Assembly: GCA_005882275.1 (NCBI GenBank)
Contig: VBAK01000105.1
Span: forward strand, 1-64,000
Length of the DNA: 64,000 nt
Direction of reading: 5' to 3'
Source: Candidatus Segetimicrobium genomatis
GTDB taxonomy: Bacteria; Sysuimicrobiota; Sysuimicrobiia; Sysuimicrobiales; Segetimicrobiaceae
Shown here: piece after piece, positions 1 to 8,824 of the stretch
How the letters are laid out: every line of letters begins with the position of its first letter
How positions within the stretch are numbered: the first letter of the stretch is position 1
Made by a program: the position numbers and the translations under genes
The notes under the pieces: generated by a model
What the model was told of the DNA's origin: nothing
The model's input: the letters and a program-made list of their open reading frames with translations, nothing else
Database searches by the model: none

Positions 1-292
<292 letters not shown>

Positions 293-436
293 TAACGCCT
301 TAGGGGTAGCTGTATGGAGCTTGCACCGTGGCTCGGAGTCGCAGGCTAAGGCTCCCATTTGCCAGGGGAGCCGGGATCCGAACGCACGAGCCATGGCTGT
401 ACTTGTGCGGGGCCGCTTTGGCCCCATTGGCTAAGT
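293..436 (+). other. 23S-5S spacer with two hairpins
   Basis: The spacer carries no tRNA. It holds two clear hairpins: GGCTCCC at 350-356 with GGGAGCC at 366-372, and GGGGCC at 409-414 with GGCCCC at 420-425 around a five-base loop. These probably help fold or process the precursor rRNA; that role is inferred from position only. Confidence 0.55.
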
Positions 437-556
<120 letters not shown>

Positions 557-567
557 TAATACCGGCA

Positions 568-600
568 GGGGGAGAGCTCGCGCTCTCCCCCGCCATCTCT
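568..600 (+). terminator. rRNA operon terminator
   Basis: GGGGGAGAGC (568-577) pairs perfectly with GCTCTCCCCC (582-591) around a TCGC loop, followed by the T-rich GCCATCTCTTTCT. This separates the rRNA operon from rpoZ, which starts at 623. Confidence 0.85.
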
Positions 601-622
601 TTCTGGGGGGGAACCGTTCACC

Positions 623-847
623 ATGATGATCAGGCCGCCGCTTGAGTCTCTGCTCGAGAAGATCGAGAACAAGTACGCGCTCGTGGTCAGCGTGGCCAAG
701 CGGGCGCGGGTCCTCAAGGAAGGCCAGCTGCCGATGGTCGACGTGGCCAGCAACAACCCGGTGACGGTCGCGCTCGAGGAGATCGCCGCAGGGAAGATCC
801 GGATCGACAAGCCCAAGGACCAGCCAAAGGAAGAGCGAAGCGCCTAG
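623..847 (+). CDS. rpoZ: DNA-directed RNA polymerase subunit omega
   Basis: 74-residue omega subunit, which helps assemble and stabilise RNA polymerase around beta'. The family core is visible: an N-terminal RPPLESLLEKIENKY segment, VAKRARVLKEG, and the diagnostic NNPVTVALEEIAAGKI near residues 44-59. The length fits the short omega of Firmicutes. ATG at 623 is directly followed by a second ATG (626), and either could be used. The gene stands alone after the rRNA terminator rather than in the usual gmk-rpoZ context. Its stop codon overlaps the stop codon of the convergent ald by 3-4 bases. Confidence 0.93.
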   Translation: MMIRPPLESLLEKIENKYALVVSVAKRARVLKEGQLPMVDVASNNPVTVALEEIAAGKIRIDKPKDQPKEERSA

Positions 848-1956
848 CGGAGCAGCTTTTCGAGCGGCGTGTACGGGAGTTCGTGCGCGGCGGCGACGGC
901 GGGGTGGGTCAGATATCCGTCCGCAGTGTTCACGCCGTGGGCCAGCGCGGGGTCATCGAGCGCGGCCCGTTTCCACCCCTTCCCCGCGATGTCCAGTGCG
1001 TACCGGATCGTCGCGTTGGTCAGGGCGTAGGTGGATGTCCGCGGAAGGGCGCCGGGCATGTTCGTCACCCCGTAGTGCACCACGTCGTGCTTGACGACGA
1101 CCGGGTGCGTGTGCGAGGTGGGCTCGGTGGTCTCGATGCAGCCTCCCTGATCGACAGCGACATCCACGATGACCGATCCCGGCTTCATCGTCCGCACCAT
1201 CGCCTCGGTCACGAGCCGCGGGGCCCGCGCTCCGGCAATGAGGACGGCGCCGATCAGCAGGTCGGAGTAGGCGACGGACTGCTCGAGCGTGACGGGGTTG
1301 CTCATCACCGCCATGACCCGGCCGTGGAGGACGTCGTCGAGGTACGCCATGCGCCGCGGGTTGCGCTCCAGCACCGTCACCTGCGCGCCCATGCCGGTGG
1401 CCACCTTCGCGGCGTTCGTGCCCACGACCCCGCCGCCAAGGATGACCACGTTGGCCGGGGCGACGCCCGTCACTCCTCCGAGCAGCGTGCCTTTGCCGCC
1501 GGCGGTCTTCTTGAGGTAGAACGCCCCTTCCTGAATCGCCATCCGGCCCGCGACCTCGCTCATCGGGGTCAGGAGGGGGAGTTCGCCGTCGGGGAGCTGG
1601 ACCGTCTCGTATGCGATTGTCACGGTCTTCGCCTTCAGGAGGATCCGCGTCAACTCACGGGCCGCCGCCAGGTGCACGTAGGTGAAGAGGATCAGGCCGG
1701 GGCGGAGGTATTCGTATTCCTGGGGGAGCGGTTCTTTGACCTTCATGACCATGGCGGCGCCCCAGGCCTCCGCGGCCGATCGCGCCATCCGGGCGCCCCG
1801 CCGCTCGAAGTCCCGGTCCGAGATCCCGCTCCCCTCGCCGGCGCCGGACTCGATGACGACGGTGTGACCGGCGTCGACAAGTTCGTGGACGCCGGCCGGC
1901 GCGATCCCAACCCGCCCTTCCTGATCTTTCATCTCCTTTGGGACACCGATCAGCAA
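844..1956 (-). CDS. ald: Alanine dehydrogenase
   Basis: 370 residues, full length for the family. It interconverts L-alanine and pyruvate/ammonia with NAD. The N-terminal [17 protein letters not shown], the substrate-side VKEPLPQEY, and the Rossmann signature [17 protein letters not shown] near residue 170 are all typical, as is the C-terminal [18 protein letters not shown] block. Translation starts at a TTG (1954-1956) preceded by a purine-rich AAGGAGCGC. It runs convergently with rpoZ and the stop codons overlap. It has no operon partner in view. Confidence 0.95.
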   Translation of the reverse strand: MLIGVPKEMKDQEGRVGIAPAGVHELVDAGHTVVIESGAGEGSGISDRDFERRGARMARSAAEAWGAAMVMKVKEPLPQEYEYLRPGLILFTYVHLAAARELTRILLKAKTVTIAYETVQLPDGELPLLTPMSEVAGRMAIQEGAFYLKKTAGGKGTLLGGVTGVAPANVVILGGGVVGTNAAKVATGMGAQVTVLERNPRRMAYLDDVLHGRVMAVMSNPVTLEQSVAYSDLLIGAVLIAGARAPRLVTEAMVRTMKPGSVIVDVAVDQGGCIETTEPTSHTHPVVVKHDVVHYGVTNMPGALPRTSTYALTNATIRYALDIAGKGWKRAALDDPALAHGVNTADGYLTHPAVAAAHELPYTPLEKLLR

Positions 1957-2216
1957 CGCGAGTGCGCTCCTTCCTTCCTGCGTTCCTTCCTGAGGCGGGC
2001 TCGTTTCTCACTCGTCCGCTTCATCTTCATCAATTTCGCTCGATCTTCCTCTGCGTGATCGCCGAGGCGCGCTCACGCGCATGTTCCGACATCATTTCGA
2101 TTTTTCTCCACAGGATATCCCCATCGCCATCTCGCTGAACGGGCGTGTGCGCGCGCAGGCAATCAAACGACAGTTCCGGATTGTGCGCGCGCCTGGAGAT
2201 GTGCTAATCTCTTTCG
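1957..2216. other. Intergenic region upstream of ald
   Basis: This region between ald and the putative RNA at 2217 holds no convincing gene. The part next to ald is purine-rich on the minus strand, with GGAAGGAACGCA-type repeats that include the ald ribosome binding site. The rest has no consensus promoter for ald that I can identify. Confidence 0.5.
2181..2210 (+). promoter_or_regulatory. Putative promoter of the structured RNA
   Basis: TTGTGC (2181-2186), 18 bp, then TGC-TAATCT with the -10 at 2205-2210 and the extended -10 TG motif. The predicted start near 2217 falls just before the long closing stem of the RNA element. The match is moderate and the assignment is inference. Confidence 0.45.
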
Positions 2217-2298
2217 CGTCAGCGAGCGCCGCACCAGGATGAGAGTGAGGTAGCTCTTCGGAGCCAACCCGGCTTAACCTCGTGTGTGGCGCTCGCTG
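2217..2298 (+). ncRNA. Putative structured RNA of unknown class
   Basis: A 15-bp closing stem (2220-2234 with 2284-2298, one G-U pair) encloses a purine-rich bulge (CAGGATGAGAGT), a second stem GAGGT/ACCTC (2247-2251/2277-2281) and an inner UUCG tetraloop hairpin GCTC-TTCG-GAGC (2253-2264). The inner part can refold: GAGCC (2261-2265) can instead pair with GGCTT (2271-2275), which excludes the tetraloop hairpin. A plausible promoter lies just upstream. It lacks the SRP RNA GGAAGGNAGCA loop and does not match any riboswitch I know. There is no oligo-T tail. Confidence 0.45.
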
Positions 2299-2394
2299 AT
2301 TTGCGTCGTCTGCGCGTTCGCAGCCGCCTGCAGGTCCGCCCCGCCGGGCGCGGCCGCGCCGGCTCGCCCGCAGGCACGTCCGGTTCCTCCCTGT

Positions 2395-2400
2395 TATAAT
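2395..2400 (+). promoter_or_regulatory. -10 box of tRNA-Met
   Basis: A perfect TATAAT lies 10 bases before the first base of the tRNA, which fits transcription starting within a few bases of the tRNA 5' end. No good -35 is visible in the GC-rich sequence 17 bp upstream. Confidence 0.6.
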
Positions 2401-2410
2401 GGTTGCGCGT

Positions 2411-2487
2411 GGCGGCGTAGCTCAGGTGGTCAGAGCACGCGGTTCATACCCGCGGAGTCGGGGGTTCGAAGCCCTCCGCCGCCACCA
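2411..2487 (+). tRNA. tRNA-Met (CAU), probably elongator
   Basis: The acceptor stem GGCGGCG/CGCCGCC is fully paired. The D arm GTAGCTCAGGTGGTCAGAGC, the anticodon CAT inside CGCGGTTCATACCCGCG, the T arm GGGGGTTCGAAGCCCTC and an encoded CCA are all visible. The paired first base argues against the initiator, and the overall similarity to E. coli elongator tRNA-Met favours Met over the Ile2 (CAU) reading. Confidence 0.9.
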
Positions 2488-2551
2488 TCATTAGTGTGAT
2501 ACCGGCGCCTGCGGGCTGTAGACACCTCTGGCCTGCGGCGCGACCTACGAT

Positions 2552-4021
2552 GTGCACTCGGGTGTGAGCCGGGACAGATCTGCAGACGCTGACCTGACGC
2601 TGGTCGAGCGGGTCCGCGAGACCCTGCGCCGGTACCGGATGCTGAGCGGCGGAGAGATCGTTGTTGTCGCGGTCTCCGGCGGGCCGGACTCGACGGCGCT
2701 CGCGCACGCGCTGGCATCCCTTCGCGGCGACCTCTCCCTGACCATTGACCTCGCGCACCTCAACCACGGCCTCCGGCCCGATGCCGCCGAGGATGCCGCG
2801 TTCGTCGCAGCGATGAGCCGGACGGTGGGGCTTGGCTTCCACGAGGGGACGGCCGACCCCCGCGCGCTCGCCGGGCGGGAAGGTCTTTCGCTGGAGGACG
2901 CCGGCCGCCGGCTGCGGTACGAGTTCCTGACCCGCGTGGCGCGCGAGATCGGCGCCGGCGTGGTGGCCACCGGCCACACGCTGGACGATCAGGCCGAGAC
3001 GGTGCTGATGCGATTGCTGCGGGGCAGCGGCCTCGAGGGCCTTGCGGGGATCCCACCGGTGCGCGTCGGCGGCGGCGTGCGGATCATCCGGCCGCTCATC
3101 GAGACGAGCCGGGCCGCGGTCCTGGCCTACCTTGGGGCGGTCGGGGCCGGATGGCGCGAGGACGAGACGAACCGAGACACCACCATCCTCCGAAATCGTA
3201 TCCGGATGGTCCTCCTGCCGGCCCTCGAAGGGTATAACCCTGATATACGCCAGGCGCTGGCGCGGTTGGCCGGCCTGCTGCGGGACGAATCGGAGGCGCT
3301 CAGGGCGCTCGCGGCCCCAAAGGTCGCGGAGGCGCTGTCCGCCCGGCCGGGAGCCGTCACCGTCTCGCTCGAACCGTTCGCCCGTATGCCGGTGGCCCTG
3401 CAGCGCCGCGCGCTCCGGGCGGCGGTGCAGCAGGTGCGCGGGAATTTGGGCGCCGTCCGGTTCGTCCACATTGAGGGAGCGCGCCGGCTGGTGCTTGAGG
3501 GCCAGGTCGGATCCTGGCTGGCGCTGCCCGGCGGGGTCCGGATCCTGCGTCTTCCCGAGGCCGCGGAGGTGACCACGGTCGCGGCGATTCCGGGGGGTCC
3601 GGGGAAGCCTGGGGAATACCGGGTGCAGGTTCCCGGAAGGATCATCGCCGTCGAGTTCGGCGTGCAGTTGACGGTGGAGGAGGCCGGCGAGGACCATCTG
3701 GCGGCCTGGGCGCGGGGCGAGAACGCGCAGAGGAACGAAGTTGCGCTCGACGCCGCTTCCATTGGAGGGGAACTGGTCCTGCGCGGGCCTCGGCCCGGCG
3801 ACCGGTTCGCCCCGGCGGGGATGGGGGGACGCACGAAGGCGGTCGCGGATTACCTCAGCGATGAGAAGGTCCCGCGGCACCGCCGGGCGTTCGTCCCGAT
3901 CCTGACAACGAGTGGGGGAGAGGTGCTGTGGATCGTGGGCATGCGGGCCTCGGAGGTTGCGCGGATCACCGATTCCACCACGCGCGCGGTGCGCGTCGTG
4001 GCTCGTTCGCTCCGAGCGTGA
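2552..4021 (+). CDS. tilS: tRNA(Ile)-lysidine synthase
   Basis: Converts C34 of the CAU-anticodon isoleucine tRNA to lysidine, using ATP and lysine, so that AUA is read as Ile. The PP-loop SGGPDS is at residues 42-47, followed by the LNHGLRPDAAEDAAF and TGHTLDDQAETVLMRLLRGSG blocks. The C-terminal TilS domain ends in GDRFAPAGMGGRTKAVADYL and KVPRHRR. Length 489 is normal. The gene follows tRNA-Met(CAU). An upstream GTG or later start cannot be excluded because the first 15 residues are not conserved. ftsH follows after about 100 bp, the same tilS-ftsH order as in Firmicutes (usually with hpt between, absent here). Confidence 0.93.
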   Translation: MHSGVSRDRSADADLTLVERVRETLRRYRMLSGGEIVVVAVSGGPDSTALAHALASLRGDLSLTIDLAHLNHGLRPDAAEDAAFVAAMSRTVGLGFHEGTADPRALAGREGLSLEDAGRRLRYEFLTRVAREIGAGVVATGHTLDDQAETVLMRLLRGSGLEGLAGIPPVRVGGGVRIIRPLIETSRAAVLAYLGAVGAGWREDETNRDTTILRNRIRMVLLPALEGYNPDIRQALARLAGLLRDESEALRALAAPKVAEALSARPGAVTVSLEPFARMPVALQRRALRAAVQQVRGNLGAVRFVHIEGARRLVLEGQVGSWLALPGGVRILRLPEAAEVTTVAAIPGGPGKPGEYRVQVPGRIIAVEFGVQLTVEEAGEDHLAAWARGENAQRNEVALDAASIGGELVLRGPRPGDRFAPAGMGGRTKAVADYLSDEKVPRHRRAFVPILTTSGGEVLWIVGMRASEVARITDSTTRAVRVVARSLRA

Positions 4022-4029
4022 GATGTTTG

Positions 4030-4038
4030 TGCTATAAT
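4030..4038 (+). promoter_or_regulatory. Extended -10 promoter of ftsH
   Basis: TGC directly followed by TATAAT (4033-4038) makes a textbook extended -10. There is no clear -35. The predicted start near 4045 leaves a leader of about 85 nt before the TTG at 4130, but only about 10 nt before the ATG at 4055. Confidence 0.65.
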
Positions 4039-4129
4039 TTTCTGGGTAAGTTTAGTGTACCGGCCGCCCAGGGTCATTTTGCGCCCTTTTCGCGGTCCGG
4101 CGATGAGGAGTCGCCAGGGGGATCGGCGC

Positions 4130-6046
4130 TTGTTTAGCAAGTACATACGGAACCTGATCGTCTGGGCGTTCATTCTGGTGGTGGTGCTGTACCTGGTGCT
4201 GCCGCTGTACCAGAGCCGAGGACCGTCCAGCGAGGAAATCCCCTACAGCGCCTTTGTGTCGGAGGCGCAGCAGGGGCAGATCGATCAGGTGAAGATCGGC
4301 GACGAAGCGGTGACCGGCTCGAAGAAGGACGGCCGGCCGTTCCGCACGTACGTGCCCAAGGGCGACAGCTCGTACATCCAGCTGCTCAGGGATAAGGGCG
4401 TCAAGATCAGCGTCGAACCTCCATCGCGCTCATCGCTGTGGCCCAATCTCCTCTCGACGATGCTCCCCTTCCTGGTGCTGGTCGGCCTGTGGATGCTGAT
4501 GCTCCGGCAGGCGCAGTCGGGATCCAACCAGGCGATGTCCTTCGGAAAGAGCCGGGCGAGGCTGCACACCGAAGCGAAGACCCGCGTGACCTTCGACGAC
4601 GTCGCGGGGGTCGATGAAGCAAAAGAGGAACTGGAGGAGATCATCGAGTTCCTCCGCCACCCCAAGAAGTTCCAGGCGCTGGGGGCGAAGATCCCGCGGG
4701 GCGTCCTCCTGGTGGGACCGCCGGGAAGCGGCAAGACGCTGCTGGCGAAGGCGATCGCCGGCGAGGCCGGGGTTCCGTTCTTCTCGATCTCCGGGAGCGA
4801 GTTTGTGGAGATGTTCGTCGGCGTGGGGGCGAGCCGGGTCCGCGATCTGTTCGATCAGGCGAAGAAGTCGGCCCCGTGCCTCGTGTTCATCGACGAGATC
4901 GACGCGGTGGGACGGCAGCGGGGCGCCGGACTCGGCGGCGGGCACGACGAGCGGGAGCAGACCCTGAACCAGCTGCTGGTGGAGATGGACGGGTTCGACC
5001 CGAACTCGGGGATCATCGTCATCGCGGCGACGAACCGGCCCGACATCCTCGACCCGGCGCTGCTGCGGCCCGGGCGGTTTGACCGGCGGATCGTGGTCGA
5101 CAACCCGGACACGAAGGGGCGGCGGGCGATCCTGGGCGTGCACGTCCGGGGCAAACCGATCGGAGAGGACGCCAACCTGGACGTGCTGGCCCGCAGGACG
5201 CCGGGGTTCAGCGGCGCGGACCTGGCCAACATGGTGAACGAGGCGGCGCTCCTGACCGCGCGGCGCGGGAAGAAGCGGCTCGGGATGTCCGAGTTCGACG
5301 AGGCGATCGAGCGGGTGATCGCCGGCCCGCAGCGCAAGAGCCGGATCCTGTCGCCCAAGGAGCGGGAGCTCACGGCCTATCACGAAGGCGGGCACGCGCT
5401 GCTGGGCAAGCTCGTGCCGCAGGCGAACCCGCCGCACAAGGTGACGATCCTGCCGCGGGGGATGGCGCTGGGGTACACGATCCCGCTGCCGCAGGAGGAG
5501 AAGTATACGGTCACGCGCAGCGAGATCCTGGCGAACATCACCGCGATCCTGGGCGGGCGGGTGGCCGAAGAGATCGTGTTCGGGGAGATCACCACCGGGG
5601 CGGCCAACGACTTCGAGAAAGCCACGGAACTGGCCCGCAAGATGGTGACCGAGTTTGGGATGTCGGACAAGCTGGGGCCGCTGACGCTCGGCACCAAGCA
5701 CGGGCCGGTATTCCTCGGCCGGGATCTGGTGGAGAGCCGGAACTACTCGGAGGAGATCGCCTACGAGATCGACAAGGAAGTGCGCCGGATCATCGACGAG
5801 TGCTACGGACGCGCGCGGGCGGTGCTCACCGAGCACAAGGATGTCCTCGACCGGATCGCCCAGGCGCTGCTCGAGCGGGAGGCCCTCGAGAGCGAAGAGC
5901 TGGACGCGTTGATCGCCGGCCGGGCGCTGCCGCCCGAGGAGCCGGTCGTGGCCCCGCCGGCGCCGGCCCCCACCCAGGAAGTGAAGTCGTTCCCGCGGCC
6001 CGAGACGTCGATCCCGCCGAAGCTGAAGCCCGAGGCGACCGGATAG
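4130..6046 (+). CDS. ftsH: ATP-dependent zinc metalloprotease FtsH
   Basis: Membrane-bound AAA+ protease for damaged and short-lived membrane proteins. Two membrane segments flank the periplasmic domain ([16 protein letters not shown] near the start; [14 protein letters not shown] about 110 residues later). These are followed by Walker A GPPGSGKT (residues 196-203 from this start), Walker B VFIDEID, the second region of homology [20 protein letters not shown], and the zinc site HEGGH (418-422). I chose the TTG at 4130 because AGGGGGA sits about 8 bases upstream and the resulting MFSKYIRN start resembles other FtsH N-termini. In-frame ATGs at 4055 and 4103 lack good ribosome sites. The C-terminal tail is proline-rich. 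Confidence 0.95.
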   Translation: MFSKYIRNLIVWAFILVVVLYLVLPLYQSRGPSSEEIPYSAFVSEAQQGQIDQVKIGDEAVTGSKKDGRPFRTYVPKGDSSYIQLLRDKGVKISVEPPSRSSLWPNLLSTMLPFLVLVGLWMLMLRQAQSGSNQAMSFGKSRARLHTEAKTRVTFDDVAGVDEAKEELEEIIEFLRHPKKFQALGAKIPRGVLLVGPPGSGKTLLAKAIAGEAGVPFFSISGSEFVEMFVGVGASRVRDLFDQAKKSAPCLVFIDEIDAVGRQRGAGLGGGHDEREQTLNQLLVEMDGFDPNSGIIVIAATNRPDILDPALLRPGRFDRRIVVDNPDTKGRRAILGVHVRGKPIGEDANLDVLARRTPGFSGADLANMVNEAALLTARRGKKRLGMSEFDEAIERVIAGPQRKSRILSPKERELTAYHEGGHALLGKLVPQANPPHKVTILPRGMALGYTIPLPQEEKYTVTRSEILANITAILGGRVAEEIVFGEITTGAANDFEKATELARKMVTEFGMSDKLGPLTLGTKHGPVFLGRDLVESRNYSEEIAYEIDKEVRRIIDECYGRARAVLTEHKDVLDRIAQALLEREALESEELDALIAGRALPPEEPVVAPPAPAPTQEVKSFPRPETSIPPKLKPEATG

Positions 6047-6069
6047 GCGCTGGAGGGTGGACGGATCTC

Positions 6070-6103
6070 CGCGGGGAAGTAGCCGGTGGGCTGCTTCCCC
6101 GCG
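6070..6103 (+). terminator. Terminator-like hairpin after ftsH
   Basis: A 15-bp stem (6070-6084 with 6089-6103, one G-T pair) with a GGTG loop starts 23 bp after the ftsH stop. The downstream sequence is not T-rich, so it may act as an RNA-stabilising or factor-dependent end rather than a classical intrinsic terminator. Confidence 0.6.
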
Positions 6104-6122
6104 TGGCGTTGAGGAGGGCCGG

Positions 6123-6764
6123 GTGAACATCCGCACGAGGAACGACCGCGCGCTCGAGGTGCCGCCGTACACCGTGGAACCCCGGGTCCAGGTCCGGCCC
6201 GGGACCACGGCCCTGATCATCGTGGACATGCAGAACGACTTCGTGGACCCGCAGGGGCGCCTCTCCGTGCCGAGCGCCCGGGAGACCGTGCCGGCGATCC
6301 GCCGGCTCCGCGACCTCGCCCGCGCGCACGGCATCCCCGTCGTCTACACGCAGGACTGGCACCGGCCTGATGATCCCGAGTTCGCGCTGTGGGGAGTGCA
6401 CGCCGTGGAGGGGACGTGGGGAGCCGAGATCTCACCCGACCTGGCGCCCGGACCCGGCGACGTCGTGATCCGCAAGCCGCGGTACGACGCGTTCTACGGC
6501 ACGGCCCTCGAGCACGAGCTCCGGCAGCGGCAGATCGATACGCTGATCGTCACCGGAACGGTGAGCAACATCTGTGTCCTCCACACCGCCGGGAGCGCCG
6601 CGCTGCGCTGGTTTCGGATCGTCGTCCCGGTGGACGCGGTGTCGGCGCTGGAGGAGTTCGACCAGCAGGCGGCCTTTCGCCAGATCGCGTTCTTGTACCG
6701 GGGGACGCTCACGCGGAGCGAGGGCATCGCCGTCCCCGCCGGTGACCCGCCCCGCCCGGGGTGA
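6123..6764 (+). CDS. Isochorismatase-family cysteine hydrolase
   Basis: 213-residue alpha/beta hydrolase of the nicotinamidase/isochorismatase superfamily. The triad is visible as Asp in IIVDMQNDF, Lys in IRKPRYDAF and Cys in GTVSNICVLHTA. True nicotinamidases have a metal site of the form DWHPxxHxSF. Here it reads QDWHRPDDPEF, so the second His is missing and a nicotinamidase call is not safe; biuret, ureidoacrylate or other amide hydrolases are alternatives. The GTG at 6123 follows a strong GGAGGG (6113-6118). It is the first gene of a likely two-gene unit with the membrane-anchored protein at 6777. Confidence 0.8.
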   Translation: MNIRTRNDRALEVPPYTVEPRVQVRPGTTALIIVDMQNDFVDPQGRLSVPSARETVPAIRRLRDLARAHGIPVVYTQDWHRPDDPEFALWGVHAVEGTWGAEISPDLAPGPGDVVIRKPRYDAFYGTALEHELRQRQIDTLIVTGTVSNICVLHTAGSAALRWFRIVVPVDAVSALEEFDQQAAFRQIAFLYRGTLTRSEGIAVPAGDPPRPG

Positions 6765-6776
6765 GGGGAGGCGCCG

Positions 6777-7223
6777 GTGCCGAAGCCCAGGAGCCAGAAG
6801 CTGTTCGATTGGCGGGCGGCGGCGATCTACATCGCCGCCGTGGCGGTCGCGGGCGCCGGGCTGTTCGCGTGGGACCATGCCTACCAGGCCCGGCTGTCCG
6901 GCCCGCGGCTGCGGCCCGAAGCCCTGGCGAAGCGTCTCGTGGAGAGTTTCGTCGGGGACGGGACGGTTCAGGGGTCCACGCTGGACCGCAGCGGGACGCT
7001 CACGATCAGGGTCAAAGACGTCGTCACCGACAAATCGAAGACCCCCGCCCAGAACCGCGAGCTGGTCTCCCGGGAGGGCAGCCAGGCGGTCGAACGGGTC
7101 CTCGGGCTGGTGGCCTTCAAGCAGATCGTCGTTCAGGTGGTGAGGGACGGCAAGGTCCTGGCCACGGTCCGGGGGAAGCCCGGGGCGAAACCCGAGACCG
7201 ACTTCGCTCCCGAGTTCAAGTGA
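6777..7223 (+). CDS. Membrane-anchored hypothetical protein
   Basis: 148 residues with one N-terminal membrane segment (AAAIYIAAVAVAGAGLFAW, residues 14-32) and a soluble remainder probably outside the membrane. I do not recognise a domain. The soluble part is rich in beta-prone Val/Thr stretches (LTIRVKDVVTDKS, IVVQVVRDGKVLATVRG). The GTG start at 6777 has GAGGGGAGG a few bases upstream. It begins 12 bp after the cysteine hydrolase stop and faces the SIMPL gene tail to tail, so it is probably co-transcribed with the hydrolase. Confidence 0.7.
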   Translation: MPKPRSQKLFDWRAAAIYIAAVAVAGAGLFAWDHAYQARLSGPRLRPEALAKRLVESFVGDGTVQGSTLDRSGTLTIRVKDVVTDKSKTPAQNRELVSREGSQAVERVLGLVAFKQIVVQVVRDGKVLATVRGKPGAKPETDFAPEFK

Positions 7224-7269
7224 CGTCTCGAGTTCAAGGACCCTCGCCGCGCTCCCGCCGCGGCCGCGC

Positions 7270-8067
7270 TCAGAACCTGTAGATCGCCATGACCTGCTCG
7301 CTGACGGACAGCGTCCCGGGAGCGACGGGAGTGGCGGTCATGGCGATGTTCGGCGCGTGAATGCCCGCCGCCCGAGGCGGCGCCGACCCCCCGACCTCCT
7401 GGATCCGGACCAGCCGCGGGGGCGTGAGCCCGGCCGCCGATGCCAGGGCGTTCGCCGCCGACCGCGCGTCCTGCATCGCCGCGGCGAGCGCCCGGCTGCG
7501 GGCCGCCGCCGGATCGCGAAGCGTGAAGGTCGCGCCTTCCAGCAGGTTGGCTCCCGCGGCGACCGACGCATCGAGCACGCGGCCCACCAGGGCGAGATCG
7601 TCGAGGGTGACCGTGACCCGCTGCACGGCCTGATAGCCCGAGATGTCGTCCGACTGGGGCCGCCGCTGCGGATAGAGATTGATTTCGATCGTGCGGATGC
7701 GTTCGCGCGGCACCCCCACGGCCGCGATCTGCTCGAGGATCTGGGTCATCGCCCTGCTGGCGCGGTCCTGGGCGTCATTGGCGGTCGGGCGGGTGATCTG
7801 GAAGCCGACGGTGATCATGGCTTGATCCGGCATGGCCTCCACCGTCCCTTGTCCGCTCACCATGATGGTCTGATCGGGGGGCACGGGACCCGGCCCGCCG
7901 TGCGGGGGCATCGGCGCCTGGGCCGCGGCCGTGCCTATGTTCCACCCGTCGATTCGATCGGCGCCCCTGGCCGCGTTGCCGGCGAGGAGGGCGGCCGTCC
8001 CGGCCAGCACGGCGGCCGCGGTGAGCGCGGCGGGAAGCGGGGCGGAGAGCGAGCGGGTCCTGAGCAT
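7270..8067 (-). CDS. SIMPL (DUF541) domain secreted protein
   Basis: 265 residues with an N-terminal signal/anchor segment (about residues 12-35, Ala/Leu-rich, ending near ARGAD). The SIMPL domain follows from about residue 65: ITVSGQGTV-like IMVSGQGTVEAMPDQAMITVGFQ, the coiled RASRAMTQILEQIAAVGV helix, IRTIEINLYPQ and YQAVQRVTVTLDD. Family members are periplasmic or surface proteins of poorly defined role, some linked to oxidative stress. The ATG at 8065-8067 has GGAGGTG about seven bases upstream. The direct repeats at 8208-8309 lie in the gap ahead of it but face the other way. Confidence 0.85.
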   Translation of the reverse strand: MLRTRSLSAPLPAALTAAAVLAGTAALLAGNAARGADRIDGWNIGTAAAQAPMPPHGGPGPVPPDQTIMVSGQGTVEAMPDQAMITVGFQITRPTANDAQDRASRAMTQILEQIAAVGVPRERIRTIEINLYPQRRPQSDDISGYQAVQRVTVTLDDLALVGRVLDASVAAGANLLEGATFTLRDPAAARSRALAAAMQDARSAANALASAAGLTPPRLVRIQEVGGSAPPRAAGIHAPNIAMTATPVAPGTLSVSEQVMAIYRF

Positions 8068-8207
8068 GCATCACCTCCGGAGGATCGCGTCCCCCTCTAT
8101 ACGGGGGGCCGGAAGGACGTGTTCCCCTCGGGCGCGAGAGACAGACCCACGCGGCGTTCGGGCGCGCCGGCGCGCTACCGCGTGGAGGGAAGCAGGACCG
8201 GTGACAC

Positions 8208-8309
8208 GAAAGCCAATCGAAAGCCGATCGAAGGCCGATCGAAGCGTGGAGTAGAGCTAAGGTAAGCGAGGAGTGGAGCCAAGGTAAGCGTGGAGTAGGA
8301 CAAAGGTAA
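8208..8309 (+). repeat. Tandem locus of a dispersed 11-bp/22-bp repeat
   Basis: Three adjacent 11-bp units (8208-8218, 8219-8229, 8230-8240; consensus GAAAGCCGATC) and a GAA are followed by three adjacent 22-bp units (8244-8265, 8266-8287, 8288-8309; consensus GCGtGGAGTAGagCaAAGGTAA). Single copies of the combined unit recur at 15509 and, inverted, at 24904. The array lies 57 bp upstream of the ASCH gene in the same direction. There is no spacer structure as in CRISPR. Confidence 0.85.
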
Positions 8310-8366
8310 GCAAGCCACGCCAAACCAGGTCCGGGGGAGCGGCAGGTCTGGCTGCGGAGGGCCGGC

Positions 8367-8726
8367 ATGTTTGCGCTGAACTTCTACTCGAGCGTGTTTG
8401 CGCAGGCCCTTCGCGAGGGCCGCAAGACGCTGACGATCCGCCTGGGCGACAAGCGCGGCAAATATCAGGATGGACAGCTGGTCTGGGTCACCGTGGGGAG
8501 CCAGTTTGGGACGAAGCAGCAGATCTTCACGGCGATGATCGATCGTGTGGAAGTGAAACCCCTTCGGGACGTGTCCCCCAGGGAGATCGAGCGGGAGAAC
8601 CCCGCAACACGCGAGCACGCCGACCTCATCGACTTCCTCTCCAAGATCTACGGGCGCAGCATCGCGATGGATGACGTGGTGACCGTGATTCATTTCACCC
8701 GCGTCGTCGAGGCGAAGGACGCGTAG
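8367..8726 (+). CDS. ASCH/PUA-like domain protein
   Basis: 119 residues. The N-terminal FYSSVFAQALREGRKTLTIRLGDKRGKY segment and the following beta-rich GQLVWVTVGS look like the ASCH fold, a PUA-related RNA-binding domain often found as a stand-alone small protein. The later part (VIHFTRVVEAKDA) closes the barrel. ATG at 8367 follows GGAGGG at a good distance. It stands alone downstream of the repeat array and upstream of the folate operon (98 bp gap). The substrate or RNA target is unknown. Confidence 0.7.
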   Translation: MFALNFYSSVFAQALREGRKTLTIRLGDKRGKYQDGQLVWVTVGSQFGTKQQIFTAMIDRVEVKPLRDVSPREIERENPATREHADLIDFLSKIYGRSIAMDDVVTVIHFTRVVEAKDA

Positions 8727-8824
8727 CCGGCTCGACCTTCCCGGGCCGCGCCGCAGTCCCACCCGTCCCGGATCCCGCCGCACGCGCGCGCTGCTGCAGC
8801 CGACCCGCGCCCGCCTCCCCGACG

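Noticed and set aside
293-436. tRNA gene in the 23S-5S spacer
   Set aside because: Only two simple hairpins are present; no anticodon arm or T arm can be drawn.
2220-2298. Signal recognition particle RNA
   Set aside because: The stem-loop lacks the conserved GGAAGGNAGCA apical loop and the flanking SRP54-binding sequence.
8208-8309. CRISPR-like array at the dispersed repeat
   Set aside because: Units abut directly without spacers, and no cas gene is in the window.
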